NCBI RefSeq assembly: GCF_900102745.1
Contig: NZ_FMZF01000002.1
Span: 124,001-188,000 of the forward strand
Source of the DNA: Geodermatophilus telluris
GTDB taxonomy: Bacteria > Actinomycetota > Actinomycetes > Mycobacteriales > Geodermatophilaceae
Reading direction: 5' to 3'
DNA: 64,000 bases
This document shows positions 25,922-34,384 of the stretch, piece after piece. Both the position numbers and the translations under genes were made by a program. Each line of letters begins with the position of its first letter. Within the stretch, counting starts at the first letter, position 1. The notes beneath the pieces are model-generated. The model searched no databases and was not told where the DNA came from. It was given only the letters and a program-made list of their open reading frames with translations.

Positions 25922-25950
25922 GTGCTGCGCGGTCCCGGCGACGGAGGTGA
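25918..25950 (+). CDS. 10-codon linker ORF between two regulators
   Basis: ATG 25918 overlaps the stop of the first regulator (ATGA) and its own TGA overlaps the GTG of the second regulator (GTGA). GCGGAG precedes the ATG. The peptide would be MSAARSRRRR. Its likely role is to keep ribosomes moving across the gap so that both regulators are made together; the peptide itself need not matter. Confidence 0.4.
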   Translation: MSAARSRRRR

Positions 25951-26654
25951 GCACCGCTCACGCCCGTGCCCCAGGGCCCCCACGCGTTCCTCCTCGACCC
26001 AGTGCGCCGACCCTCCGCCTGCTCCTGGCCCACGGCCATCGTTCCTTCGTCGAGGCGCTCGCCATCCGACTCGACGCCGAGAAGGGGATGCGGGTCGTCG
26101 CGGCGGTGTCGCACCCCCGGGACGTACAGCACGTCGTCCGCGCGCATCCGGTCGACATCGCCGTCCTGGCCGTGGGCGCCGGCCAGCCGGAGTTCCTCGA
26201 GGAGGCAGTCGATCTGCTGAACGCGCGAGCCGAGCTCCGGCTCGTCGCGGTGGCCGAGGTCGAGGACCCGGCGCTGCTGGCGCGGGCCGTGCGGATGGGC
26301 TTCCGCGGATGGGTGCCGAAGAACGTCGGCGTGGCCGCTCTCATCACCGCACTGCAGGAGGTCCGCCAGGGAGGGACCGTCATCCCGCCCCTGTCCCTGA
26401 CGGGTCTGTTGGCACACCTGCTGGATGAGGAGCGGCAGCAATGGGAGGCGGCGCGACCCTTGGCCGCCCTCACTCCTCGAGAGCGTCAGGTGCTGACCGC
26501 CATGTGTCGGGGTGCCAGCCGACAGCGCATCGCAGCCGATCTGGCCATCTCGCCGAACACCGTGCGCACCCACGTGCAGAGCGTCCTGCGCAAGCTCGAC
26601 GTCCACTCGTCCCTCGCAGCCGTCACCCTCGCCCGACGCGCCCGGTTCGGCTGA
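25947..26654 (+). CDS. LuxR-type regulator with pseudo-receiver domain
   Basis: A 235-residue paralogue of the preceding regulator, GTG 25947. The receiver shape is kept (LRLLLAHGHRSFVEALAIRLDAE ... GFRGWVPKNVGVAALITAL) but the acidic pocket is AHGH rather than DD and the phospho-Asp position falls in VLAVGAG, so it cannot be phosphorylated in the standard way. The HTH is intact: LTPRERQVLTAMCRGASRQRIAADLAISPNTVRTHVQSVLRKLDVHSSLAAV. It may act as a dimer partner of the upstream protein. Confidence 0.86.
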   Translation: MSTAHARAPGPPRVPPRPSAPTLRLLLAHGHRSFVEALAIRLDAEKGMRVVAAVSHPRDVQHVVRAHPVDIAVLAVGAGQPEFLEEAVDLLNARAELRLVAVAEVEDPALLARAVRMGFRGWVPKNVGVAALITALQEVRQGGTVIPPLSLTGLLAHLLDEERQQWEAARPLAALTPRERQVLTAMCRGASRQRIAADLAISPNTVRTHVQSVLRKLDVHSSLAAVTLARRARFG

Positions 26655-26789
26655 GCACCAGGGGCGTCCACGTCTCCTCCCCCCTTTCCTACGTACGTCG
26701 GGTCATCACCATGACGGATCCCCCTCCGCGGGGAGCCGTCTAGCGTCCGACGGACTGGGAGCCCATCCAGTTCAGACACGGGGGATCTC

Positions 26790-26867
26790 ATGCTCCGGAC
26801 CGGTCTCGTCGTCGTCCGCGCCGCGGATGGCAGTGCCACCGCCCACGGCGCCCGGCGCTGTTGCTGA
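26790..26867 (+). CDS. 25-residue leader ORF before the initiating transferase
   Basis: ATG 26790 has a strong upstream GGGGGA, and the TGA ends 3 nt before the ATG of the glycosylphosphotransferase. The peptide (LRTGLVVVRAAD...CC) resembles nothing I know. Ribosomes finishing it would be placed at the next start, so it could couple or regulate expression of the first committed polysaccharide gene. Confidence 0.35.
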   Translation: MLRTGLVVVRAADGSATAHGARRCC

Positions 26868-26870
26868 GCG

Positions 26871-28472
26871 ATGACCCAGCACGGGGGAGGGCTGGCCGGA
26901 GGCGAGGAGTCTGCCGTCTCGCCCGCCGGCCACCGGTCGCGGTGGCACTCGCTCGGAGTCGCGGACCGGACCCACCGACTGACCGGTCACCCACGCGCGT
27001 CGGTGCTCCCGAACCCTCCGGTGCGGGATGCGCACCAGGTCGGGACGGCGCGCGCCACCCGCGAGTTCCTGCTCCCCGAGAACTACCTGGACGCGGCGCC
27101 CTGTGCGGGGACCGCCGGAGGGGTCGAATCACGGTCCGGGCGGTCGATCGCCCGCGTCGTGTGGATCCCGTTCATCGTCGTGTGTGCAGATCTCGCCGCC
27201 TTCGCGGCAGCCACGGCGCTGACCTCGGAGCCCAGTCCCAAGCTCGTCGCTCTCCTGACCATCGTGCTGGTCCTCTTCCACGTGGGCGGTCTCTACCGGC
27301 CGAGGTTGACGCTGTCGGTCCTGGACGACGCGCCGGCCATCGTCGGACGGGCGCTTGCCGCGGGCGCCGCAGCGATGGTGCTCGGCGGACTCGACGACGG
27401 GGTTGCCGGGACCGCGCGACTGGCCACCAGCGCCGCCTTCGGCGCGCTGAGCGTCGTCACGCGGGCGGCCGCCTACTCCGTAATCCGATGCGCACGACGG
27501 CGGGGCCGGCTGTACCAGCGCACCTTGCTGCTGGGGGCCGGTACGTTGGCCGGGTACCTCGCGGCCAACCTGGTGGCGCATCCTGAGTACGGGCTGCGTC
27601 CCGTCGGCATGCTCGACGACGAGCCGCTGCTCACCGAGGAGGAACGGGCCGTCCCCGTGCTCGGGGGGTACACGGACCTGAACAACGTCCTGCTGGGCGA
27701 GCGGGTCGACGTCGTCGTCGTCACCTACGGTTCCCTCCGGGAGCCCCTGATGATCCCCCTCCTGCGTGCTTGCGACCGTCTGTCCTGCGAGATCTTCTTC
27801 GTCCCCCGGCTCTACGAGATGCACACCGTCACGAGGGACACCGAGCTGCTCTGGGGTGTGCCGCTCGTGCGGATGCGTCGCGCCGCCTTCCGATCGGGTG
27901 CGTGGATGGCGAAGCGCGTGACGGACCTGGTCATCTCCGGACTCGGGCTCTTCCTGCTGCTGCCCCTCCTGGGGTGCTGCGCGGTGGCGAGCCGAGTGGA
28001 GACCGGGTGTGTGTTGTTCCGCCAGATCCGGATCGGCATGGACGGGCGGCCGTTCACTCTCCTGAAGTTCTGTTCGCTCCGGCCCGCGGTGGAGTCGGAG
28101 GCCGGCACGCAGTGGAACATCGGCGAGGACACGCGCGTGGGACCGTTCGGCCGGTTCATGCGCCGGACCTCGTTGGACGAGCTCCCACAGCTGTTCAACG
28201 TGCTGCGCGGTGACATGAGCCTGGTGGGTCCGCGGCCGGAACGGCCTCACTTCGTGGACGAGTTCACCCGCCAGTACCCGTGGTACACGGCGCGCCACCG
28301 CGTCCCCGTGGGGTTGACCGGCTGGGCGCAGGTCCACGGCCTGCGCGGCGACACGTCGATCGCCGACCGCGCACGATTCGACAACTTCTACATCGAGAAC
28401 TGGTCGATGTACGGAGACGTCAAGATCCTCCTCCGTACGGCAGCGCAGGTGCTGCGCGCAGCCGGCCGCTGA
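26871..28472 (+). CDS. polyprenyl-phosphate glycosylphosphotransferase (WbaP/WcaJ-like)
   Basis: A 533-residue initiating enzyme that loads a sugar-1-phosphate onto undecaprenyl phosphate. N-terminal helices (WIPFIVVCADLAAFAAATAL and following) lead to a CoA-binding-like Rossmann region (RTLLLGAGTLAGYLAANL) and the catalytic bacterial sugar transferase domain: KRVTDLVISGLGLFLLLPLL, LFRQIRIGMDGRPFTLLKF, RRTSLDELPQLFNVLRGDMSLVGPRPERPHFV, GLTGWAQVHGLRGDTSI. Complete in length. It begins the polysaccharide locus on the plus strand. Sugar specificity cannot be read from sequence. Confidence 0.93.
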   Translation: MTQHGGGLAGGEESAVSPAGHRSRWHSLGVADRTHRLTGHPRASVLPNPPVRDAHQVGTARATREFLLPENYLDAAPCAGTAGGVESRSGRSIARVVWIPFIVVCADLAAFAAATALTSEPSPKLVALLTIVLVLFHVGGLYRPRLTLSVLDDAPAIVGRALAAGAAAMVLGGLDDGVAGTARLATSAAFGALSVVTRAAAYSVIRCARRRGRLYQRTLLLGAGTLAGYLAANLVAHPEYGLRPVGMLDDEPLLTEEERAVPVLGGYTDLNNVLLGERVDVVVVTYGSLREPLMIPLLRACDRLSCEIFFVPRLYEMHTVTRDTELLWGVPLVRMRRAAFRSGAWMAKRVTDLVISGLGLFLLLPLLGCCAVASRVETGCVLFRQIRIGMDGRPFTLLKFCSLRPAVESEAGTQWNIGEDTRVGPFGRFMRRTSLDELPQLFNVLRGDMSLVGPRPERPHFVDEFTRQYPWYTARHRVPVGLTGWAQVHGLRGDTSIADRARFDNFYIENWSMYGDVKILLRTAAQVLRAAGR

Positions 28473-28535
28473 GCGGTCCGGATGTCTTTGATGCCCGACT
28501 CCTCGGCGGACCCGGGCCGGTGGGTCACTGCGTGC

Positions 28536-30173
28536 TCAGGACGCGCGCCGCCGAAATGCGTAGACGGCTGCCAGCGGAGCGAGGGCGAGCACTCCCAGCC
28601 CGACGTAGAGGGGAGTCCTCGTCGCCGCTCCGGGCAGATCGACGACGACGCGTGCGGCGTCGGAGCGGTTCCCTGCGTCGTCGACGGCCACCACCTCGTA
28701 CTCCACGGACGCGGCCACGGTGGTTGCCGTCGCCACCCGCGGTCGGTCCTGGAGGGACGTCGCAGTCACCGTGGCGATCGGCTCCCCGTCGCACGACACC
28801 TCGTAGTGGTGCACCGGTACCCCTCGGCCGGCCGGCACCCAGCGGTCCCCGTCTGTCGCCGGACTCCAGGAGAGGACGAGGGTGTCGGGGGAGATCGCCC
28901 GCCCCTGCAACCGCCCCGGCGGCGTCGGGGGGGTGTGATCGGCCGGATCGACACTCGGCACTGCTGGGCTGATCGGCCGTTCGGCGTGCCGATACGCCTT
29001 GTCCCTGGTGTTGCTCGCCAGCACGACGAGGCCGGATCGCTCGTCCGCCGGCTCCTGGGAGACCGTCGGGGCAGCGAGCCCACCCTCGGGGGCGAGCACG
29101 AACAGGTCGCCTCGGCCGGGCGCGAACTTCACATCGTCGAGCGGGGCCTGCTTGTCGACGATGCTGCCGTTCACGGCGGCGAACAGGTGCAGCGTCCGCG
29201 TCGCTCCGTCGACAGCGAGAACCGGCTCGGCGAGCCCGTCTGCGATCGTGCCTGCCGGTACGACCGACCACTGTCCGTCCGGTGTCCGGAGGAGCACGTC
29301 GACCACCGGGGTGTCGGGGGCGGCGTCAGCGTCCGCCCAGGTCGTCACGGCGGCAGCGAGGGAGTCGGCCGGTTGCCCGGGTAACCGCACGAGGCTGAGG
29401 TGGCTGTCGGCCGCCGGGGTCGCGGGCACCGGCTCGCGCAGCCAGACACCGGGCGGATCGCCGTCGGAGCGGGACGCGAAGACGAACCGACCCGAGCCGT
29501 GATCGGACCACAGGAGGCCCAGGCGGTCGTCATAGGCAACGAGGGCCGCGACCTCCGGGGTCCTGCCGTCACCGGCCTGGGCGAACGCGGGCAGTCGCAC
29601 CCAACCGGCACCACCGTCGTCGCTGTACGACACCACCACTCCGGTGACGGTGGCGAAGGCGACCCAGAGCCGCCCGGTGGAGTCCTTGGCGATGGTGGGC
29701 TGCGGACCGCTGCGGGGCGTGACGGCCCGAGGCGGGTCGCTCCGGTAACCACGGGCGCTCGGGTCGAACGTCAGTCGGACGTAGTCGAGGGCCCCGTCGC
29801 TCCGGCGGTAGAGCACGTGGACGCTGTCCCCGTCGGGCAGGACGTCGCCCCCGTCGGCGGCAGCAGTGGTCACGGCGGTCGGAGTCGGGCGCCACGAGTG
29901 GTCGGGCATGAGTTCGAACACGCGCAGCGTGCGACCGGTCGGCTCGAGGAGCAGCGCCCACCACGCGTCGGCGGCGAACCACATCTTGTCCTGGTTCCCC
30001 GCGCGTGTAGGGGGCGTTGCGAATTCGACGCTGTACGACGTGCCGGTGTAGGTCTGTGGTCGGTCTCCGGCAGCAGTCGCCATCGGCGCCAGCCCGACGG
30101 CGAGCGCGGCGGAGGCGAGCAGGGCGGGGAAGGCGGATCTGAGTCGCACCACCCGTCTGGCCGGGGAGGTCAT
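28536..30173 (-). CDS. secreted surface protein with propeller-like region, fibronectin-III domain and C-terminal anchor
   Basis: A 545-residue exported protein: signal peptide ending in ALAVGLAPMATAAG, then repeating blocks with SYSDDGGAGWVRL and WVAFATVTG of the sialidase/BNR beta-propeller kind (about 40-390), a fibronectin type III domain (about 410-500: PPGRLQGRAISPDTLVLSWSPATDGD ... YEVVAVDDAGNRSDAA) and a final helix with Arg tail (LGVLALAPLAAVYAFRRR). It overlaps the Wzz-like gene by 4 bp (ATGA). A role in binding or displaying the polysaccharide is inferred from context. No hydrolase residues identified. Confidence 0.8.
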   Translation of the reverse strand: MTSPARRVVRLRSAFPALLASAALAVGLAPMATAAGDRPQTYTGTSYSVEFATPPTRAGNQDKMWFAADAWWALLLEPTGRTLRVFELMPDHSWRPTPTAVTTAAADGGDVLPDGDSVHVLYRRSDGALDYVRLTFDPSARGYRSDPPRAVTPRSGPQPTIAKDSTGRLWVAFATVTGVVVSYSDDGGAGWVRLPAFAQAGDGRTPEVAALVAYDDRLGLLWSDHGSGRFVFASRSDGDPPGVWLREPVPATPAADSHLSLVRLPGQPADSLAAAVTTWADADAAPDTPVVDVLLRTPDGQWSVVPAGTIADGLAEPVLAVDGATRTLHLFAAVNGSIVDKQAPLDDVKFAPGRGDLFVLAPEGGLAAPTVSQEPADERSGLVVLASNTRDKAYRHAERPISPAVPSVDPADHTPPTPPGRLQGRAISPDTLVLSWSPATDGDRWVPAGRGVPVHHYEVSCDGEPIATVTATSLQDRPRVATATTVAASVEYEVVAVDDAGNRSDAARVVVDLPGAATRTPLYVGLGVLALAPLAAVYAFRRRAS

Positions 30174-31360
30174 GCTCGCTCTGGCTCCGGCACGTTGCCG
30201 ACCGAGCGGACGTCGTCCACCTCACGGGAGGGAGGCGCCGTTCCGTGGACCCGGTGGGTGCCGCCCTGGAGGTATCTCGGCCGGACGTCCACGAGCACGA
30301 CTCCCACGAGCCCGCCGTCGACGTAGTCGGAGGTGAGGCGTCCGAGGCGACCTCGAGAGATCCCACGTCGCGCCACGGCGACGACCGACACGCCCGTCGT
30401 CGTGGGGTCGACGGTGTCGAACGGTGACCCCCCGTCGACGAGGACCAGTCCTCCGGGCTCAGCAGTGGCCGGTCCCGCACCGTGCCGTCCGACCGCGTGC
30501 CGGTGGACGGCGTCGATCAGGTGCCCGTGCGCCTCCAGGCGCACGGGCCGCAACGACGCGAGGGCTGCTGCGGCCATCACGTAGATCCGACGCCGCACCT
30601 CTGCGCCGGAGGTCGGGCTGACGAGCAGGAGCCGGCCGCTCGGCAGAGTGGCGAGCCAGCGCGTCACCGCGGGCATCCCCCGCACCCCGAGCGGTCCCGG
30701 GAAGCCGTTGCGCGCCCCGCTCGGGAGGTGCACCGTCCCGAGGAGCGGGACTCCTGCTGTCTCCTCGACGTCCTTGGCGTCGAGGATCGGGCGGCGCACC
30801 GCGGCGATCAACGCAACCAGACCGGTGCCCAAGAGCAGGCCGGCTCCGGCCCCGCCGGCCGTCAGGGTCATCGCGGAGACCGTGCTGAGCGGCTCGGTGG
30901 GCACGACTGCCGGCGACGGGATGGTGAACTCCGCAACGCCGGGACCTGTCCGGTTGAGCTCGTCGACGTAGGCGGCCGCCGCCAGGTCGGCCAGGCGCGC
31001 CGCTGCTGCCGGGTCGGTGTCCCGAGCCTGCACGGCGATGGCGATCGAGTTGGGACCGGTCACCACCGAGACCTTGTCGGGGATGAGCGCCCCGGTCCCA
31101 CCCGCGACACTGGGGTCCTCGGCGACCGCGGCTGCGACGGAGCCATCGCTGAACACGGCCTCGGCCAGGCTGGGCAGCACCTCGGGGTTCACGGTGAGCT
31201 GCCGGGCGACCACCAAGGTCTGGGCCTGGTAGACCGGCGGCGTCTCGCCGAGGACGAGGGGCGCCGCAGCCATGGCTAGCACGCAACCCACGACCACCCA
31301 GGCGTAGTGCCGCAGGCCCCACGCCAGGCGGCTGCCCTGTCGTGCTGCACCAGTGCTCAA
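30170..31360 (-). CDS. Wzz-like polysaccharide co-polymerase with degenerate ATPase half
   Basis: A 396-residue protein. TTG 31360 is preferred: GAGGACG lies at good spacing and 12 residues precede the WGLRHY motif exactly as in the paralogue at 38034; GTG 31381 is the alternative. Two membrane helices (WVVVGCVLAMAAAPLVL and about residue 190) flank a periplasmic Wzz domain (NPEVLPSLAEAVFSDGSVAAAV ... GPNSIAIAVQARDTDP). The C-terminal part resembles a BY-kinase (LLLVSPTSGAEVRRR, LVLVDGGSPFD) but lacks the Walker A GKS/T, so it should not bind ATP normally. Likely sets chain length. Confidence 0.8.
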   Translation of the reverse strand: MSTGAARQGSRLAWGLRHYAWVVVGCVLAMAAAPLVLGETPPVYQAQTLVVARQLTVNPEVLPSLAEAVFSDGSVAAAVAEDPSVAGGTGALIPDKVSVVTGPNSIAIAVQARDTDPAAAARLADLAAAAYVDELNRTGPGVAEFTIPSPAVVPTEPLSTVSAMTLTAGGAGAGLLLGTGLVALIAAVRRPILDAKDVEETAGVPLLGTVHLPSGARNGFPGPLGVRGMPAVTRWLATLPSGRLLLVSPTSGAEVRRRIYVMAAAALASLRPVRLEAHGHLIDAVHRHAVGRHGAGPATAEPGGLVLVDGGSPFDTVDPTTTGVSVVAVARRGISRGRLGRLTSDYVDGGLVGVVLVDVRPRYLQGGTHRVHGTAPPSREVDDVRSVGNVPEPERA

Positions 31361-31496
31361 CGCGACGTCCTCGCTCTCCACCGCTGGCCGCAGTGGGCCC
31401 GCACCATAGCTGCTACGGCTGGGGAAGGGATGACGGTAAGGTGCGCCCTCCTCCGGCGGCCGCTCGGCCGCATCCGACCACTGCGCGGGAGCTGGC

Positions 31497-32579
31497 GTGA
31501 GCAGGGTGTTGCTGGTCGGCAAGGGGGCACCGGACCGCGGCGGGATCCCGACCTTCCTGGAGACCTTGCTGGGGAGTCGGCTCGCCGAGGAGCACGACGT
31601 GCGCTTCCTCAACGTGGCGCACGCGGGTACGCCGGAGGGGGGGCGCATCACGACGGGAAACATGGTGCGCACGGTGCGCGACGCGTTCGCGGTCTGGAGG
31701 AGCTCCGGGGGCCAGGACGTCGTTCACGTCCACTCCGCGCTCGCACCGGCAGTGACCGTCATCCGGGCGGCCCTGCTGGCGTTGGCGGCGCGTGTCCGCG
31801 GTTGCGCCGTGGTGATCCACGCCCATGGTGGGAACATCCAGACCTGGTTGACGACGCCCTGGCGGCGGGCGCTGCTCCGGGTGGCCGTCCTCCCGGCGCA
31901 CCGCGTCGTCGCGGTCTGGACCGCGGGGTTCGAAGCCCTGCGCACGGTACTTCCCGAACACCGCGTGGCTCTGATCGACAACGGGGTGCCGCTCGGCGAC
32001 TTCAGTGGCCCACCGTCGGCTCACCAGCCGCCGCGCGTGCTCTACGTCGGGTTGCTCACCCCGCGGAAGGGCGTGGTGGACCTGCTCACGGCCGCGCGAC
32101 TGCTGCGCGAACGCGGTGTGGCTCACGAACTGTGGCTCCTCGGCGGGACGCCGGACGAGGGCCCGGCGGCGGAGGCCGAGGTGCGTGCGGTCCTGGACGC
32201 TGACGTGCGCGTGCTCGGTACCCGGCCGCCCGAGCAGATGCCTGCCGCCTTCGCCGATGCCGACGTCTTCTGCCTCCCGTCCTGGTGGGAGGCGATGCCC
32301 CTGTCGGTTCTCGAGGCGATGGCGGCCGGACTCCCCGTGGTCGCCTCGGACGTCGGCGACATCGGGCGGGCTGTCGCCGACGGGGTGACCGGTTACGTCG
32401 TCCCTGCGAAGGACCCGGATCAGCTCGCCGCAGCCCTCGAGAGACTGCTCGTCGATCCGGAACTGAGGCGGCGGATGGGTGCCGCAGGCCGTGAGCGGGT
32501 GAAGGCCATGTTCTCGAGCGACGTGACGGCCCGAGAGGTGTCCGCCTTGTACCGACGACTCGTCCGGAGTGCCTCGTGA
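31497..32579 (+). CDS. GT4 glycosyltransferase
   Basis: A 360-residue GT-B enzyme, GTG 31497. N-terminal LLVGKGAPDRGGIPTFLETLL, VVHVHSALAPAVTVIR and IHAHGGN; C-terminal RVLYVGLLTPRKGVVDLLTAARLL and the E-x7-E motif in CLPSWWEAMPLSVLEAMAAGLPVVASDVGDIGRAV. It retains the alpha-anomer, as do all GT4 members; sugar unknown. It is coupled to the deacetylase gene (GTGA overlap) and divergent from the Wzz-like gene. Confidence 0.92.
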   Translation: MSRVLLVGKGAPDRGGIPTFLETLLGSRLAEEHDVRFLNVAHAGTPEGGRITTGNMVRTVRDAFAVWRSSGGQDVVHVHSALAPAVTVIRAALLALAARVRGCAVVIHAHGGNIQTWLTTPWRRALLRVAVLPAHRVVAVWTAGFEALRTVLPEHRVALIDNGVPLGDFSGPPSAHQPPRVLYVGLLTPRKGVVDLLTAARLLRERGVAHELWLLGGTPDEGPAAEAEVRAVLDADVRVLGTRPPEQMPAAFADADVFCLPSWWEAMPLSVLEAMAAGLPVVASDVGDIGRAVADGVTGYVVPAKDPDQLAAALERLLVDPELRRRMGAAGRERVKAMFSSDVTAREVSALYRRLVRSAS

Positions 32580-33349
32580 CCATCCTGTGCTACCACTCGG
32601 TGCACGCCCGGTGGAAGTCGCCGCTGGCGGTCGAGCCCCATGCGTTCGTGCGACAGGCGGCTTGGTTGCGGAGCAGTCGGCGCGTGTTGGGCCTCGAACA
32701 GGCCCTCCACCGACTCGACGCCTCGGGGCGGTTGCCTCGTGGCGCCGCGGCCTTGACGTTCGACGACGGGTTCGCCGCGTTGCACGAGCATGTGCTCCCG
32801 GTGCTGACCCGAGAACGACTGCCGGCCACCGTGTTCCTGGTGGCTCAGACCCTGACCCCGGCCGGCCAGGCAGTCGACTGGGTCGACACCCCGGGCTCCG
32901 AGCCGATCACGACACTCAACCTGGAGCAGGTCCTGGAGATGCAGGACGCCGGCGTGGACTTTCAGTCACACAGCTGGGCCCACCACGACCTGACCCGGCT
33001 CTCGCAGGCCGAGTGTGAGAACGACCTGCGGCGGAGCCGGGAACTGCTGTGCGACCTGCTCGGCCGCCGAGTCACGCTGTTGGCCTATCCACGGGGCCGG
33101 CACGACCGGCACGTCCGCACGGCTGCAGCGCGCGCCGGGTACACGCACGCCTTCGCCCTGCCCGAGGGGCCAGAACTCCCTGACCCGTACGCCATCCCCC
33201 GAGTCGGGATCTACCGGGGGAACGGGCAGTTGACCGTCCGCGTCAAGACGTCCCGGCCCTACCTGCGGGTGCGGACGTCCAGGCACGTCTCGACTGGGGT
33301 CAAGGCGGTCAAGCGGGTCACACGGACGCCCGGGCGTCCCGGGCGCTGA
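32576..33349 (+). CDS. polysaccharide deacetylase (NodB-type)
   Basis: A 257-residue protein of carbohydrate esterase family 4. Motif 1 TFDDGF (about residue 60-65, catalytic base and metal Asp), motif 2 HSWAHHDLT (the HxxxH metal pair) and motif 3 LLAYPRGRHD are present. Such enzymes remove N-acetyl groups from amino sugars in a polysaccharide. No signal peptide is visible (it begins TILCYHSV), so it may act on lipid-linked units in the cytoplasm or use another export route. Overlaps the GT4 gene by 4 bp. Confidence 0.87.
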   Translation: MTILCYHSVHARWKSPLAVEPHAFVRQAAWLRSSRRVLGLEQALHRLDASGRLPRGAAALTFDDGFAALHEHVLPVLTRERLPATVFLVAQTLTPAGQAVDWVDTPGSEPITTLNLEQVLEMQDAGVDFQSHSWAHHDLTRLSQAECENDLRRSRELLCDLLGRRVTLLAYPRGRHDRHVRTAAARAGYTHAFALPEGPELPDPYAIPRVGIYRGNGQLTVRVKTSRPYLRVRTSRHVSTGVKAVKRVTRTPGRPGR

Positions 33350-33353
33350 GGAC

Positions 33354-34313
33354 TCACGCTCCGCCGGTGCGTGCTGCGCCGGTCAGCAGGGGATAGCGGT
33401 AGTACAGCAGGAAGGGCCAGGCGAGCGCCCGGACCACCAGTTGCCGGCGTCGGGGCATGCGCCGGCGCCACTCGTCGTCGAGCGAGATGCGGACCGGACC
33501 GACCCGGAAGCGGTTCGGGTTGCCTTCCACGGTGTGGTGGACACCCAGGACGACGGTCCGGTCGTCGATGAAGGGCGGTGCGGCGTCCTCGTGCAGGAAG
33601 GTCAGGACGCGGCCCACGGTCGCCTCCGGTGCGGCCGCGAAGTCCTCGTAACGGAGGAAGAGCCATCGGTCCGGCGGCACGAAGCGACGTAGCGCCTCGG
33701 CGCTGAGGCAGTTCTCCGTCCACCTCGCCATGCTCGGCACGAGGCGGCGAGTGGCCATCGTCCGGCCGGCACCGGGAATCGGGACGGTCTTGTTCCGTCG
33801 CTGCCAGGAGAACGCGACCGCGCCCGGATCGCGCACGATGTGGAGCACGTAGTGGTCGACCTGGTCGAGGCCGGCCATCACGGCGGCGTCCTGGGCGCGC
33901 TTGGAGCTGTCCACGAGCACCCGTGCGCCCGTCACCTCGGCGATCGCGGGGATCAGCCGTGCGGTGATCCCGCGCACCTCGTCGAGCGCCGCCCACCCCG
34001 TACGGCCCGTCGCCGCTGTGCGGATGACGCGCAGGCGGCGTCGCCGGGGTGCGAGCGCGTCCTGGGCTGCAGCGATCGCGGTGACTGACTGAGGCGCTCC
34101 GCCTCCCGCCTTCACGAGGACGGCAGACCACACGGGGCACTGGTCCGGTGGCAACCCGCAGCCGCAGGAACGCTGCTCGAGCAGTCCGCGCCGCCAGAGC
34201 CACCGCAACTCGCCTACGTCGACGACGCCGTCGGCCTCCCCGAGGGCACCGGCGAGGATCGTGGTGCCGCTGCGCCCCGGGCCGACGATGGACAGCACCT
34301 TCGTGCGGCTCAT
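33354..34313 (-). CDS. PAPS-dependent sulfotransferase family protein
   Basis: A 319-residue protein, ATG 34313. The 5'-phosphosulfate loop GPGRSGTT is at residues 11-18 and the 3'-phosphate motif RDPGAVAFSW at 161-170, both typical. DSSK (135-138) and FLRYEDF are further family features. It would transfer sulfate from PAPS, made by cysD/cysNC nearby, to a hydroxyl or amine of a glycan or lipid. It contains a Cys-rich insertion (RSCGCGLPPDQCPVW). Divergent from the polymerase gene. Acceptor unknown. Confidence 0.85.
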   Translation of the reverse strand: MSRTKVLSIVGPGRSGTTILAGALGEADGVVDVGELRWLWRRGLLEQRSCGCGLPPDQCPVWSAVLVKAGGGAPQSVTAIAAAQDALAPRRRRLRVIRTAATGRTGWAALDEVRGITARLIPAIAEVTGARVLVDSSKRAQDAAVMAGLDQVDHYVLHIVRDPGAVAFSWQRRNKTVPIPGAGRTMATRRLVPSMARWTENCLSAEALRRFVPPDRWLFLRYEDFAAAPEATVGRVLTFLHEDAAPPFIDDRTVVLGVHHTVEGNPNRFRVGPVRISLDDEWRRRMPRRRQLVVRALAWPFLLYYRYPLLTGAARTGGA

Positions 34314-34384
34314 CTGGCGCAAGGTACCGGTCCCGGGACTACCCGTGTGTGCGACGATCCCCGGCGTCCGGGAGGAGGGGTCAC

